Below are positions 1 through 8,579 of a stretch of DNA of 64,000 nucleotides, one piece after another; position 1 is the stretch's first letter; the number at the start of each line of letters is the position of its first letter. The translations under genes were made by a program, and so were the position numbers. The DNA lies in contig NZ_LWLE01000008.1 in NCBI RefSeq assembly GCF_001905125.1, positions 1 through 64,000 on the forward strand. Direction: 5' to 3'. The stretch is from Streptomyces sp. TSRI0281. Lineage in GTDB: Bacteria > Actinomycetota > Actinomycetes > Streptomycetales > Streptomycetaceae. The notes under the pieces are model-generated. The model was given only the letters and a program-made list of their open reading frames with translations, was not told where the DNA came from and ran no database searches.

Positions 1-311
1 TTCGCATGACGCGAACCCGGCACATTCGTATGCGCCAGCTCATCCACCAACGCCACCACCGGAGCCCGCTCCAGCACCGCATCGACATCCATCTCGGTGA
101 AAACCGCCGAACGGTACTCGATCTCACTGCGCCGCACCTGCTCCAGACCGTGCAGCATCACCTCCGTACGCGGCCGCCCATGATGCTCCACGAACGCCAC
201 CACACAGTCCGTACCCCGCTCCACCCGACGATGCGCCTCCGACAACATCGCGTACGTCTTACCGACACCGGGTGCCGCACCCAGATAGATCCGAAGCTTG
301 CCGCGCGCCAT
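1..311 (-). CDS. kdpD: KdpD sensor kinase, N-terminal part (cut by window edge)
   Basis: The visible 103 codons are the N-terminal KdpD domain of the osmosensitive potassium-channel histidine kinase. The protein opens MARGKLRIYLGAAPGVGKTY, with a Walker A motif (GAAPGVGKT, about residues 11-19) and a Walker B-like stretch VVALVDELAHTN near residue 90, both characteristic of the family. KdpD senses potassium limitation or turgor and phosphorylates KdpE to induce the KdpFABC potassium pump. The ATG at 311 follows a GGAAGAG-type ribosome site. It lies 41 bases downstream of kdpE on the same strand, so the order here is kdpE then kdpD, the reverse of the common arrangement. The transmembrane and kinase parts lie outside the window. 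Confidence 0.9.
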   Translation of the reverse strand, partial: MARGKLRIYLGAAPGVGKTYAMLSEAHRRVERGTDCVVAFVEHHGRPRTEVMLHGLEQVRRSEIEYRSAVFTEMDVDAVLERAPVVALVDELAHTNVPGSRHA

Positions 312-352
312 GGTTCTCGGTTCTCTTCCGGTCGGGACAGTGGGGGGAGGCA

Positions 353-1036
353 TCACTTCTCGAAGCGGTATCCCATGCCGGGCTCGGTGATGAGATGCCG
401 GGGGTGCGCCGGGTTCGCTTCGAGTTTGCGCCGTAACTGGGCCATGTAGACGCGGAGGTAATTGGTCTGGGTCCGGTAGGACGGGCCCCAGACTTCCTGG
501 AGCAGCTGAACCTGGCTGACGAGCCGGCCGGGGTTGCGGATCAGTACGTCCAGCAGATGCCATTCCGTCGGGGTGAGCCGGATGTCGTGGCCGCCCCGGT
601 GCACCTTCTTCGCGGCGAGGTCGACGGTGAACTCGTCGGTCGTGACGATCACCTCCTCCTCGGCCGTCGTGACGGTCACCGCGCGACGGATCGCGGCCCT
701 CAGCCTGGCAAGAAGTTCGTCGATGGCGAAGGGCTTGGTGACATAGTCGTCGGCCCCCGCGTCCAGCGCCTCGATCTTCTCGTCGGAAGCCTGGCGGGCG
801 GAGACCACGAGGACCGGCACCCGGGTCCAACGGCGAAGGTTCCTCAGTACGTCGAGTCCGTCCATGTCGGGCAGACCGAGGTCCAGCAGGATCGCGTCCG
901 GGTGGTGGGCGGCGGCCAGCCGGAGCGCCGTGGCCCCGTCGGGCGCCGTGTCCACCTCGTACCTGCGCGCCTTCAGGTTGATCTCCAGGGCCCGGACCAG
1001 TTGTGGCTCGTCCTCCACCACGAGCACCCGGGTCAT
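353..1036 (-). CDS. kdpE: KdpE, OmpR-family response regulator
   Basis: This 227-residue protein has a receiver domain (VLVVEDE at the start, phospho-acceptor Asp52 in LLDLGLPD, Lys101 in VTKPF) followed by an OmpR/PhoB winged helix (about residues 125-225, ending GMGYRFEK). Length and the receiver/winged-helix layout match KdpE, and the following gene is kdpD, which supports the name. In the family, phosphorylated KdpE activates the high-affinity potassium uptake operon. The ATG at 1036 is a natural start for the receiver domain. A repeat array lies about 140 bases upstream and may be part of its control region. Confidence 0.88.
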   Translation of the reverse strand: MTRVLVVEDEPQLVRALEINLKARRYEVDTAPDGATALRLAAAHHPDAILLDLGLPDMDGLDVLRNLRRWTRVPVLVVSARQASDEKIEALDAGADDYVTKPFAIDELLARLRAAIRRAVTVTTAEEEVIVTTDEFTVDLAAKKVHRGGHDIRLTPTEWHLLDVLIRNPGRLVSQVQLLQEVWGPSYRTQTNYLRVYMAQLRRKLEANPAHPRHLITEPGMGYRFEK

Positions 1037-1173
1037 CGGCGTGCCGCCTTCCTGTCATCGAGGTGCTGAGCCAGCCCCGGCGCGACGGCCTGCCCTCGCA
1101 CGTTCCTGAGCGGAGGAGGGGCTGAACGGACTCCCTGAGGAAACCCCCTCACCCGGCGAACCCGCCCCGCGTT

Positions 1174-1288
1174 GACGCCTCCCTGACGTACACCGGTGCT
1201 CCTTTGACGCCTCTCTTACGCCCGCGCCGTCCGACGCCTCTCTTACGCCCGGGCCGTCCGGCCCCGCTCTTACGCCCGGGCCGTCGGC
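1174..1288. repeat. Repeat array between kdpE and divergent two-component genes
   Basis: Four copies of a 15-base element, GACGCCTCTCTTACG or close variants, start at 1174, 1206, 1233 and 1260. The last three are exactly 27 bases apart and sit within a 27-base unit that also carries GCCCGGGCCGTCC. The array occupies the 330-base gap between kdpE (leftward) and the sensor kinase at 1367 (rightward). Regular direct repeats near a response regulator suggest a multi-site binding region, possibly for KdpE or the neighbouring LuxR-type regulator. Nothing else in the gap looks coding. Confidence 0.6.
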
Positions 1289-1366
1289 GTACGTCGCCGG
1301 AGCCGGTACCGAGGTGCCGTCCGCGTAGGTCGTGAGTATGAGATCGGGCAACGGGACCTACGACTG

Positions 1367-2764
1367 ATGCCCCGGCCACCAGCATCTTTTAGCGTCTTCC
1401 TTGTGAAACCCGATCAACTCGACCCCCCTCGGACGGCGGACATGGTGCGCGATACACCCAGCGGTACGAAGCGTGGTGCGCGCGGCAGCCTCGCACCGGC
1501 GTTCGCCGCGCTGCGCGACGACCTCTGCCGTCACGCGTTCGCTGTCCGTCCCCTCCCCCCGCTGAGCGAGTCACCCGCTCTGACCCGGGCCCGCGCGCTG
1601 CTGCCGTCCGGGCTGGAGAACTCCGCCCGGTGGGCCCCGCACCTTGCGGTCTGCGCGCTCGCCCTGGTGGCCGTACTGGTGTCGTCGCGGTTCGTGAGCC
1701 CGGCGGAGGGTATGCCGGGCCTCCTCCTGGTCGGCGGGCCCGTCCTGCTGACCCTGCTGATGCCGGTGACGGCCTGGTTGCTGACGCTGCTCGCGCTCGT
1801 CGTGGGTTCGTTCGACCTCGCGGGCCTCGGCGGCTCGGGTTTCCTCCTCATCCACGTCACCTGCCCGCTGGTCCTCGTCGTCGCCACGATGCGGCTGCGT
1901 CCCGGGGGTGCCGCCTGGATGTGGCTGATCACCGGTGCCGTCGTTCTCGGGGGCGAGGGGAGTCTGGCCGTCCCCGCCCCCGTATCACTCCTCGTCCTCG
2001 CTCTCGCCGCGGTCGTCACCGTGCTGCTGAGCGGCTGGCTGCGCGCGGGACGACGTGCCGCCGAGCAGACCTCGGCCGCCCAGGACGAGCGCGACCGGCG
2101 GGCCGGGCTGGAGGAACGCACCGCCATCGCCCGTGAACTCCACGATGTCGTCGCGCACCATATGTCGGTCGTCGCGATTCAGGCGGAGGCCGCGCAGTAC
2201 CGTGTGAAGAACCCCCCGCCCGAGCTGACGGAAACCTTCGCCACCCTGCGCGAGAACGCCGTCCTCGCACTCGCCGAGATGCGCCGGATCCTGGGCGTCA
2301 TCAGGGCGGACTCGGAACCCGCGACCGGTACCAGGACCAGGGCGCCCCAGCCCACCCTCGCCCGCCTCGACACGGTGATCGCCGGAGTGCGTACGTCGGG
2401 GTCCGCGGTGACCAGGACCGTGACCGGAAAAGTGCGTGTACTGGCCCCGGGCGTCGAACTGTCCGCCTACCGGATCGTGCAGGAAGCACTCAGCAACGTC
2501 CTGCGGCACGCGCCCGGCGCATCGGTGGACGTCGAACTCTCCTACGTGACGACCGGCCTGGGCCTGCGGGTGGTCAACGGTCCCGCACGCCGCCCGGCAA
2601 GCGCCCCGCCGGGCGCCGGACACGGCCTCGTGGGGATGCGCGAGCGCGTCTCCATGCTCGAAGGACGGCTCACCGCGCAGCCGACCGCCGAGGGCGGTTT
2701 CGAGGTCACCGCATTCCTGCCCGACGTGTCGCGCACCGACGAGGAGGACATCAAGAATGCCTGA
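1367..2764 (+). CDS. NarL-type sensor histidine kinase
   Basis: A 465-residue membrane histidine kinase. About five hydrophobic segments span residues 90-225, followed by a HisKA_3 dimerisation box (ERTAIARELHDVVAHHMSVV, phosphorylated His259) and a HATPase_c domain ending with GHGLVGMRERVSMLEGRL. It should pass phosphate to the LuxR-type response regulator that overlaps its stop codon by 8 bases. The signal sensed is not evident. Neither ATG 1367 nor the in-frame ATG 1442 has a strong ribosome site; the shorter form would lose 25 non-conserved residues, so the start is uncertain. Confidence 0.85.
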   Translation: MPRPPASFSVFLVKPDQLDPPRTADMVRDTPSGTKRGARGSLAPAFAALRDDLCRHAFAVRPLPPLSESPALTRARALLPSGLENSARWAPHLAVCALALVAVLVSSRFVSPAEGMPGLLLVGGPVLLTLLMPVTAWLLTLLALVVGSFDLAGLGGSGFLLIHVTCPLVLVVATMRLRPGGAAWMWLITGAVVLGGEGSLAVPAPVSLLVLALAAVVTVLLSGWLRAGRRAAEQTSAAQDERDRRAGLEERTAIARELHDVVAHHMSVVAIQAEAAQYRVKNPPPELTETFATLRENAVLALAEMRRILGVIRADSEPATGTRTRAPQPTLARLDTVIAGVRTSGSAVTRTVTGKVRVLAPGVELSAYRIVQEALSNVLRHAPGASVDVELSYVTTGLGLRVVNGPARRPASAPPGAGHGLVGMRERVSMLEGRLTAQPTAEGGFEVTAFLPDVSRTDEEDIKNA

Positions 2765-3476
2765 GCAGCCGCCGGTGAGAGTCCTGATCGCGGACGATCA
2801 GGCGATGGTCCGTGAGGGGTTCGCCGTACTCCTGGCGTCCCAGCCCGGGATCGAGATCGCGGGCACCGCGGCGGACGGCCTCGAAGCCCTCGTCAAGGTG
2901 GCCGAGCTGCGCCCGGACGTCGTGCTCATGGACGTACGGATGCCGGAGATGGACGGTCTGGAGGCCACCGCGCAGATCGTCGCGAGCACCCCGGACACGA
3001 AGGTGCTCATCCTCACCACGTATGACCTGGACGAGTACGTGTATCAGGCGCTGTGCGCCGGGGCGAGCGGCTTCCTGCTCAAGGACGCCTCGGCACGGCA
3101 GCTGGCGGAAGGTGTGCGGATCGTCGCCGCGGGCGAATCCCTGCTGGCCCCGTCCGCCACCCGCCGGCTGATCACCGAGTTCACACGGCTCGCCGGGACC
3201 GGGGCCGTGGCCGGGAACGACAGCGGTCCCCACCGCGGGCCGCGGCCACCGGCGAGAACCAGCCTTCCCGAGCTGACCGAACGGGAGACGGGCGTGCTGG
3301 CCCTGATCGCGCAGGGCCTGTCCAACACCGAGATCGGCAGCCATCTCTTCGTCACCGAGTCCACCGTCAAGACGCATGTCAGCAAGGTGCTCGTGAAGCT
3401 CGGGCTCCGTGACCGTACCCAGGCCGCCATCTACGCCTACGAGAACGGAGTGGTGGTCATCGGCGGCACGGACTGA
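2757..3476 (+). CDS. NarL/LuxR-family response regulator
   Basis: This 239-residue protein joins a receiver domain (IADDQAMVREG; phospho-acceptor Asp59 in VLMDVRMPEMDG; Lys near residue 109 in FLLKDAS) to a C-terminal LuxR helix-turn-helix (LTERETGVLALIAQGLSNTE to VKTHVSKVLVKLGLRDRTQA, roughly residues 172-230). It is the cognate partner of the kinase just upstream, with translational overlap of 8 bases. The linker between the domains is long and Pro/Arg-rich. Target genes cannot be inferred, but such pairs often regulate adjacent transport or stress genes. Confidence 0.88.
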   Translation: MPEQPPVRVLIADDQAMVREGFAVLLASQPGIEIAGTAADGLEALVKVAELRPDVVLMDVRMPEMDGLEATAQIVASTPDTKVLILTTYDLDEYVYQALCAGASGFLLKDASARQLAEGVRIVAAGESLLAPSATRRLITEFTRLAGTGAVAGNDSGPHRGPRPPARTSLPELTERETGVLALIAQGLSNTEIGSHLFVTESTVKTHVSKVLVKLGLRDRTQAAIYAYENGVVVIGGTD

Positions 3477-3643
3477 TCCCGGCCCGCCCCCGACCCGCAC
3501 ACCGCCCGCTCCCGTCCCCGGCTTCTCCTCCCTCTCCTTCCCTCCGCACTCCACCACTCCCCCGTTTCCCCCTTCCCCGGAGCCCCAGGGCGCCGTCTCC
3601 CTACCCCGCCATGCCCATTTCGCCCGACGCCGAAAGTCGCATC

Positions 3644-4435
3644 ATGCCGAAGAAGACCCCCGCATCCCTGTCCGTGAACCGTTCCGCCCTGACCCACCGG
3701 ATCGGCTACGCACTGCGCAACCCCGCCCGCATCGCTCCCTATGTGCGCCGCTCCGTGCGCGACACCTGGCTGAGCGCCAAGCACCCGGACCACGTCGACT
3801 ACTACCGCGCGGTGATGGCGTCGGACACCAGCCGCAACCCAGAGGCGGCCGTCGGCAGCCAGACCCATGAGCGCTGGCTCGCGCTCGGCGCGATGCAGTT
3901 CGACTACCTGGCGGAGCACCATCTGAAGCCCGGCCACCGGATGCTCGACATCGGCTGTGGCAACCTGCGGGCCGGCTGGCGCTTCATCGACTACCTCGAT
4001 GCCGGGAACTACTACGGGATCGACATCTCGCCGGACATCCTCATCTCCGCCAAGCGCACCGTCAGCACGTACCACTTGCAGGACAAGCTCCCGCATCTCA
4101 CGATCACCCATGACCTGACCCTCGACTTCCTTCCTCAGGGCCATTTCGACGTGGTTCACGCGCACAGCGTGTTCTCGCACTCGCCGATCGAGGTCATCGG
4201 GGAGTGCCTGGCCCACGTCGGCCGCATCCTCGCGCCCGGGGGCTTCTTCGACTTCACCTTCGACCGCACCGACGGCGTCGAACACGCGGTGCTGCGGGAG
4301 GACTTCTACTACCGCACCGAGACCCTGATCGCCCTCGCCGCCGAACACGGACTCGTCGCCCGGTTCATGGAGGACTGGGAGGAGCGGCCGCACGGCCAGT
4401 CGAAGATCCGCGTCCACGCCCCCGAGAACGGCTGA
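3644..4435 (+). CDS. Class I SAM-dependent methyltransferase
   Basis: A Rossmann-fold methyltransferase of about 263 residues. SAM-binding motif I is MLDIGCGNLRAG, followed by YYGIDISPDIL (acidic loop) and FDVVHAHSVFSHSP (motif IV region); RILAPGGFFDFTF is the usual post-motif strand. The acceptor substrate is unknown; the N-terminal region (RIGYALRNPARIAPYVRRSV) resembles methyltransferases found near glycan or lipid genes, but that is only impression. The open frame extends back to ATG 3611, which has no ribosome site; ATG 3644 follows CGAAAG at suitable spacing and is preferred. It stands alone between the two-component pair and the reductase. Confidence 0.75.
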   Translation: MPKKTPASLSVNRSALTHRIGYALRNPARIAPYVRRSVRDTWLSAKHPDHVDYYRAVMASDTSRNPEAAVGSQTHERWLALGAMQFDYLAEHHLKPGHRMLDIGCGNLRAGWRFIDYLDAGNYYGIDISPDILISAKRTVSTYHLQDKLPHLTITHDLTLDFLPQGHFDVVHAHSVFSHSPIEVIGECLAHVGRILAPGGFFDFTFDRTDGVEHAVLREDFYYRTETLIALAAEHGLVARFMEDWEERPHGQSKIRVHAPENG

Positions 4436-4544
4436 CGGCTCCACCACCCGTACGGGCACGGGCGGGAGCAGGGGCTGTCATCAGGACAACGGCCCCGAAA
4501 CCCGCCTGACCGAGCGGCCCGGGTCACCTATCGTCAACGTGATT

Positions 4545-4572
4545 CCTGGCGCGGGCCCCGGCCCGCGCCAGG
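4545..4572. promoter_or_regulatory. 28-base near-perfect palindrome upstream of reductase
   Basis: The arms CCTGGCGCGGGCC and GGCCCGCGCCAGG pair over 13 bases with only CC between them. It lies after the methyltransferase and 17 bases before the reductase ribosome site, so it could be a terminator for the former or an operator/leader hairpin of the latter. Confidence 0.5.
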
Positions 4573-4599
4573 GCAAGGACCATGACGTGGAGGATGATT

Positions 4600-5565
4600 G
4601 TGCGCTACCGCGAGCTGGGACGCAGCGGTTTGTCCGTATCCGAGATCGGCTACGGCGCGTGGGGCATCGGTGAGTCCGGCTGGGTGGGTGCCACGGAGGA
4701 CGAATCCGTACGCGCCCTGCACCGCGCCATCGACCTCGGGGTGAACTTCATCGACACCGCCCGTGGCTACGGCGAGAGCGAGCGGATCGTCGGACGGGTC
4801 GTCCGTGAGCGGGCCGGTGACGGGGTACGCGTCGCGACGAAGGTGCCGCCGAAGAACGCCGTATGGCCCGCACCGGACGGCCTGGACCCAGCGGCCGCCT
4901 TCCCCGGCGAGCACATCCGCGAGAGCCTGGAGACCAGCCTGCGCGCCGCCGGCCTGGATCACTTCGATGTCCTTCAGTTCCATGTCTGGAACGACGAGTG
5001 GGTCGGCCGCGGGGACTGGCTGGAGACGATCACCGAACTGAAACAGGAAGGAAAGATCGGACTGTTCGGCGTCTCCATCAACGACCACAGGCCCGACAGC
5101 GCACTCGCACTCGTACGCAGCGGCTCCGTGGACAGCCTGCAGATCATCTACAACATCTTCGACCAGTCCCCCGCCGACGAGCTGCTGCCGCTCTGCGCGG
5201 AACACGGCGTCGGTGTCATCGTGCGCGTGGCACTGGACGAGGGCGGTCTCACCGGCCGGATCACCGCCGGTACGACGTTCCCCGAGGGCGACTGGCGCAA
5301 CCGCTACTTCCGCGGTGACCGCCCGGCACAGATCGAACAGCGGGTGTCCGCGATCGTCGCCGACCTCGGTATCGCCCCCGACGAGATCGCGGAGAACGCG
5401 CTGCGGTTCGTCCTGAGTTCGCCGGCGGTCTCCACCGTCATCCCCGGAATGCGCACCCCGCGCAACGTCGAGCGCAACACGGCGGTGAGCGACGGACGCC
5501 CGCTCACCGCCGACCAGCTCGCCGTGCTGGCCAAGCACCGGTGGGAGCGCAACTTCTACAGCTGA
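4600..5565 (+). CDS. Aldo/keto reductase
   Basis: This 321-residue protein is a (beta/alpha)8 aldo/keto reductase expected to reduce aldehydes or ketones with NADPH. Family marks are MRYRELGRSGLSVSEIGYG at the start, FIDTARGYGESE (catalytic Asp and Tyr), RVATKVPP (Lys) and DVLQFHVWND (His), with a late SAVSTVIPGM cofactor-loop region. The GTG at 4600 is chosen because GGAGG lies at 4589-4593, correctly spaced for it, while the in-frame ATG at 4582 would place that site inside the gene. A strong terminator follows at 5624. The physiological substrate is unknown. Confidence 0.82.
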   Translation: MRYRELGRSGLSVSEIGYGAWGIGESGWVGATEDESVRALHRAIDLGVNFIDTARGYGESERIVGRVVRERAGDGVRVATKVPPKNAVWPAPDGLDPAAAFPGEHIRESLETSLRAAGLDHFDVLQFHVWNDEWVGRGDWLETITELKQEGKIGLFGVSINDHRPDSALALVRSGSVDSLQIIYNIFDQSPADELLPLCAEHGVGVIVRVALDEGGLTGRITAGTTFPEGDWRNRYFRGDRPAQIEQRVSAIVADLGIAPDEIAENALRFVLSSPAVSTVIPGMRTPRNVERNTAVSDGRPLTADQLAVLAKHRWERNFYS

Positions 5566-5623
5566 TCCGCCGGGGCGCCCGACGGCACCGCCGTCGGGCC
5601 ATCGGCCCCCGCCCGTGTTCGGC

Positions 5624-5655
5624 GAGACCCCCTCCGTACCTGCGGAGGGGGTCTC
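5624..5655 (+). terminator. Intrinsic terminator after aldo/keto reductase
   Basis: A perfect 13-base stem, GAGACCCCCTCCG with CGGAGGGGGTCTC, closes a 6-base loop and is followed by TCTGTC. It lies 58 bases after the reductase stop codon. Confidence 0.8.
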
Positions 5656-5791
5656 TCTGTCGGGGCGCCGACGTGAGAGCCGCGGCCCGCGGTTTCCAGG
5701 TCGTTGAGTACCGTGTACCCCGAACACGTCACCGGGATCATCGTTCCACCGTACGGAAAATTCGCCTCGATGCCGCGCTCTCCCTTGCTCT

Positions 5792-5834
5792 CCTGAGATC
5801 AGGTACGGCTCTTTCCTGAGATCAGGAAAGAGCC
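5792..5834. promoter_or_regulatory. Duplicated quasi-palindrome CCTGAGATCAGG and hairpin
   Basis: The 12-base CCTGAGATCAGG occurs at 5792-5803 and again at 5815-5826, 23 bases apart. The second copy is the core of a larger hairpin (5807-5834) with arms GGCTCTTTCCTGA and TCAGGAAAGAGCC. The block ends 17 bases before the glycosyltransferase start codon. It could be a repressor operator pair or a leader terminator/attenuator. Confidence 0.5.
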
Positions 5835-5851
5835 TTACGCGTCATTTTCCC

Positions 5852-7054
5852 ATGAACCACTCTTACCGGGGGTTGGCAATCCAAGCGCAGTCGATCGGCA
5901 CATCAAGACCCCGCCGGCCCTCCGTAGAAGTCAAGAGCAATCGCCTCGACAGCGCCCTTGCGGCCGTATCCCTCTATGCGGCGATCAAAATCATCGGCCT
6001 CATCGGCTTGTTCACCTGGTCCGCCTTCCATCAGAAGAGCGCCCATGAGCTGTTGGGCCGGCGCTGGGACTCGCTCTGGTACACGCGCGTCGCCGAAAGC
6101 GGCTACTCGTTCACGGTCCAGGCCCCCGACGGGCGGAATCTCTCCAGCATGGCCTTCTTCCCGCTCCTTCCCTGGCTGGAGGAGGCGGGAGCCCGCATCG
6201 GCCCCTGGAACGCGTCCGACACCGGGCTGGCCATCAGCACGGTGTCCTCGCTGGCCGCCGCCCTGGGACTTTTCCACCTGGGACGCCACGTCCACAGTTC
6301 ACGCGCCGGAGTCATCCTGGCCTGTCTGTGGGGCGCCCTGCCGGTCGGCATCGTTCAGTCCATGGCCTACAGCGAATCACTTTTCGTCGCACTGGCGGTC
6401 TGGGCGCTGCTCGCCCTGTTGCGCGATCAGTGGATGACGGCAAGCGTTCTCTCGCTCCTCGCCGGGCTGACGAGACCTGTCGGGATCGCGATCAGTGCGG
6501 CCATCGTCGTCACCGCGGCAGTCGTGCTCGCGACCAAGAGGTCCGAGCTCAGCAGAAAGAAGCAGATCAGCGTCATCGCGAGCTGTATCGTCTCCCCGCT
6601 CGGCGCGGCCGGCTACATTTTGTGGGTCGGACAGCAGAGACAGAAATTCCTCGGCTATCTGGACGTGCAGGCGGAGTGGGGAAACGGATTCGACGGCGGA
6701 ATCGCCTTCGCGAAATTCCTGGCCGCCTCCCTGGGGAATTCCGGAATACTCTCCGCGGGAATCCTTCTGGCACTCGTCCTTCTCTGTGTGTGGCCGCACC
6801 GCATCGCCTGGAAGCAACAGCAGCCGATCGCGCTTGTGGTCTACTCCGCCATCATCACGATCATGGCGGTCGGAGCATCGGGATATTTCGGATCGAAACC
6901 CCGTCTGCTGATCCCCGCCTTTCCCCTGCTGCTGGTGCCGGCGATCAGGATGGCCCGTGCGCGCCCCGCCCGGACCGTGGTGGTGCTCTCGGCGATGACC
7001 GTCGTGAGTTCGGTGTACGGAGCGTTCTGGCTGAACGGCTCCGGCCCTCCGTGA
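5852..7054 (+). CDS. PIG-V-like membrane glycosyltransferase (mannosyltransferase family)
   Basis: A 400-residue polytopic membrane protein with about eight or more hydrophobic helices. After a basic N-terminus it shows RRWDSLWYTRVAESGYSF and then MAFFPLLPWLEE, the loop signature of the PIG-V/dolichol-phosphate-type mannosyltransferase family (WDxxWYxxIAxxGY, FFPLxP), and SMAYSESLFVALAVWALL further on. Members transfer sugars from polyprenyl-phosphate donors on the outer face of the membrane; donor and acceptor here are unknown. Base composition is somewhat less GC-rich than neighbours (GGAATA, GATATT and GAATTC occur), which may indicate separate ancestry. No strong Shine-Dalgarno is visible before ATG 5852. 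Confidence 0.72.
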   Translation: MNHSYRGLAIQAQSIGTSRPRRPSVEVKSNRLDSALAAVSLYAAIKIIGLIGLFTWSAFHQKSAHELLGRRWDSLWYTRVAESGYSFTVQAPDGRNLSSMAFFPLLPWLEEAGARIGPWNASDTGLAISTVSSLAAALGLFHLGRHVHSSRAGVILACLWGALPVGIVQSMAYSESLFVALAVWALLALLRDQWMTASVLSLLAGLTRPVGIAISAAIVVTAAVVLATKRSELSRKKQISVIASCIVSPLGAAGYILWVGQQRQKFLGYLDVQAEWGNGFDGGIAFAKFLAASLGNSGILSAGILLALVLLCVWPHRIAWKQQQPIALVVYSAIITIMAVGASGYFGSKPRLLIPAFPLLLVPAIRMARARPARTVVVLSAMTVVSSVYGAFWLNGSGPP

Positions 7055-7207
7055 CATAGCGCGCCCACGGGCCCCTCCGCCAGTGACAGATATCAGCGAA
7101 AGCCATGAGAGATCCCAACGGATCGCGGGCCCGACGGCACTTAGCGTTCGAGGGAGCGGGCACCCCCGGTGACCGCACACCGCTCGTACGAACGCCAAGG
7201 AGACATC

Positions 7208-8482
7208 ATGTCGAGCCCGGCCCCGACTCCGCACCGGCTCAGCAGGAGGCACGTGGTGAGCACGGGCGCGGCCCTCGCCGCCGGTCTCACCGCCGGCCTC
7301 GCCGTGACCGCGGCGCCCGCCGCCGCGGCGTCCGGAGGCGCACCGGGTGCCGTGCGGCCCACCCGCACCGAACCGCCCGTGCGGCTCGTCCTGCCCCGCC
7401 CGACCGGCCGCCACCCCATCGGCACCGTGGCCCTGCACCTCAGCGACCGCAGCCGCCGCGATCCGTGGGTGACCACCCAGCCGGTGCGGGAACTGATGGT
7501 CCAGTTCTGGTACCCCGCCCGCGAAGACGCCGTCCCGAGCCGGCCGGGCCACCCCAGGGCTCCGTGGATGACCGCGGAGGCCGCCAAGGTCTTCCAGAAG
7601 ACGGGGCTCCTGCCCGACGGCTACGTCACGCTGCCGGTCACCCACGGCCGTACCGGCGCCCCGGCCGACACCCGTGCGGGCCGGCGCCCGGTGATCCTCT
7701 ACTCGCACGGACACGGTCAGCACCGCGCGTCCAGCATGACCCTGGTCGAGGACCTCGTCAGTCATGGATACGTCGTCGTGACGATCGACCACACCTACGA
7801 CGCCGGGCAGGTCGAGTTCCCCGGCGGCCGGGTCGCGTCCTACGCGATGCCGCCCCTCGGCGAGGAGGACGACGACCCGGTCATCCTGAAAGCGGTCGAC
7901 GTACGGGTCGCCGACACCCGGTTCGTCGTGGAGGAGCTGTCCCGGATCGTACGGTTCCGGCGCTCCGGCGCCGGACCGCTCCCGCGCGGTCTCGCCGACC
8001 TTCTCGACCTGTCCGCGCTCGCGATGTTCGGCCACTCGCTCGGCGGCGCGACCGCGGCCTCGGCGATCGCGTCGGGGGTGCCGCTCCGCGCGGGCGTGGA
8101 CCTCGACGGCTCCCTCTTCGGCCCCGTGGTGAAATCGGGGCTGCGCAGGCCGTTCCTCCTGATGAGCGAGGACGCGGACACCGACCCGAGCTGGGTGGAG
8201 GTATGGCCCCATCTGCGGGGCTGGCGTCGCCGGCTCCGGATGACCGGGACGCGGCACTTCTCGTACACGGACTACGAGAGCTTCCTGCCCCAGGCCGCCG
8301 CGCGCCTCGGGGCGACCGACGAGCAGGTCGCCGAGTTCATCGGCCCGCTCGACAGCACACGGTCGATCGACATCCAGCGGCGCTTCCTGCGCGCCTTCTT
8401 CGACCTCCATCTGCGCGACCGGCCGGCCCGCATCCTCGAAGGTCCGTCCGCCCGCTATCCGGAGGTGCGCTTCATCGGCTGA
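7208..8482 (+). CDS. Exported PAF-acetylhydrolase-like alpha/beta hydrolase
   Basis: About 424 residues with a Tat-type signal (twin Arg at residues 13-14 in LSRRHVVSTG, then an Ala-rich hydrophobic stretch ending in APAAAA). The mature part is an alpha/beta hydrolase: VILYSHGHGQHRAS is the oxyanion-loop region and FGHSLGGATAA carries nucleophile Ser277; MLVQFWYPA-like and FLLMSEDAD segments resemble the platelet-activating-factor acetylhydrolase/lipase family. It probably hydrolyses ester bonds outside the cell. ATG 7208 follows AAGGAG with 6-base spacing, so the longer frame from 7169 is rejected. A long bidirectional hairpin separates it from the next, convergent gene. Confidence 0.8.
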   Translation: MSSPAPTPHRLSRRHVVSTGAALAAGLTAGLAVTAAPAAAASGGAPGAVRPTRTEPPVRLVLPRPTGRHPIGTVALHLSDRSRRDPWVTTQPVRELMVQFWYPAREDAVPSRPGHPRAPWMTAEAAKVFQKTGLLPDGYVTLPVTHGRTGAPADTRAGRRPVILYSHGHGQHRASSMTLVEDLVSHGYVVVTIDHTYDAGQVEFPGGRVASYAMPPLGEEDDDPVILKAVDVRVADTRFVVEELSRIVRFRRSGAGPLPRGLADLLDLSALAMFGHSLGGATAASAIASGVPLRAGVDLDGSLFGPVVKSGLRRPFLLMSEDADTDPSWVEVWPHLRGWRRRLRMTGTRHFSYTDYESFLPQAAARLGATDEQVAEFIGPLDSTRSIDIQRRFLRAFFDLHLRDRPARILEGPSARYPEVRFIG

Positions 8483-8490
8483 CGGGGGAC

Positions 8491-8542
8491 GGCCGCCGCG
8501 TGCTCACCCGGGCGAAGCCGCCGAGGTGAGCGCGCGGCGGCC
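8491..8542. terminator. Bidirectional terminator between convergent genes
   Basis: Arms 8491-8508 and 8525-8542 pair over 18 bases with a single G-U wobble and a 16-base loop, lying between the hydrolase stop (8482) and the PPOX-family stop (8580). Confidence 0.75.
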
Positions 8543-8579
8543 TTCGCGGTGCGCCGGCCGGCCCGCCCCGGGCGCGGAG

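Noticed and set aside
1174..1288. Possible CRISPR array
   Set aside because: The units are only 15-27 bases, contiguous, with no unique spacers and no cas genes.
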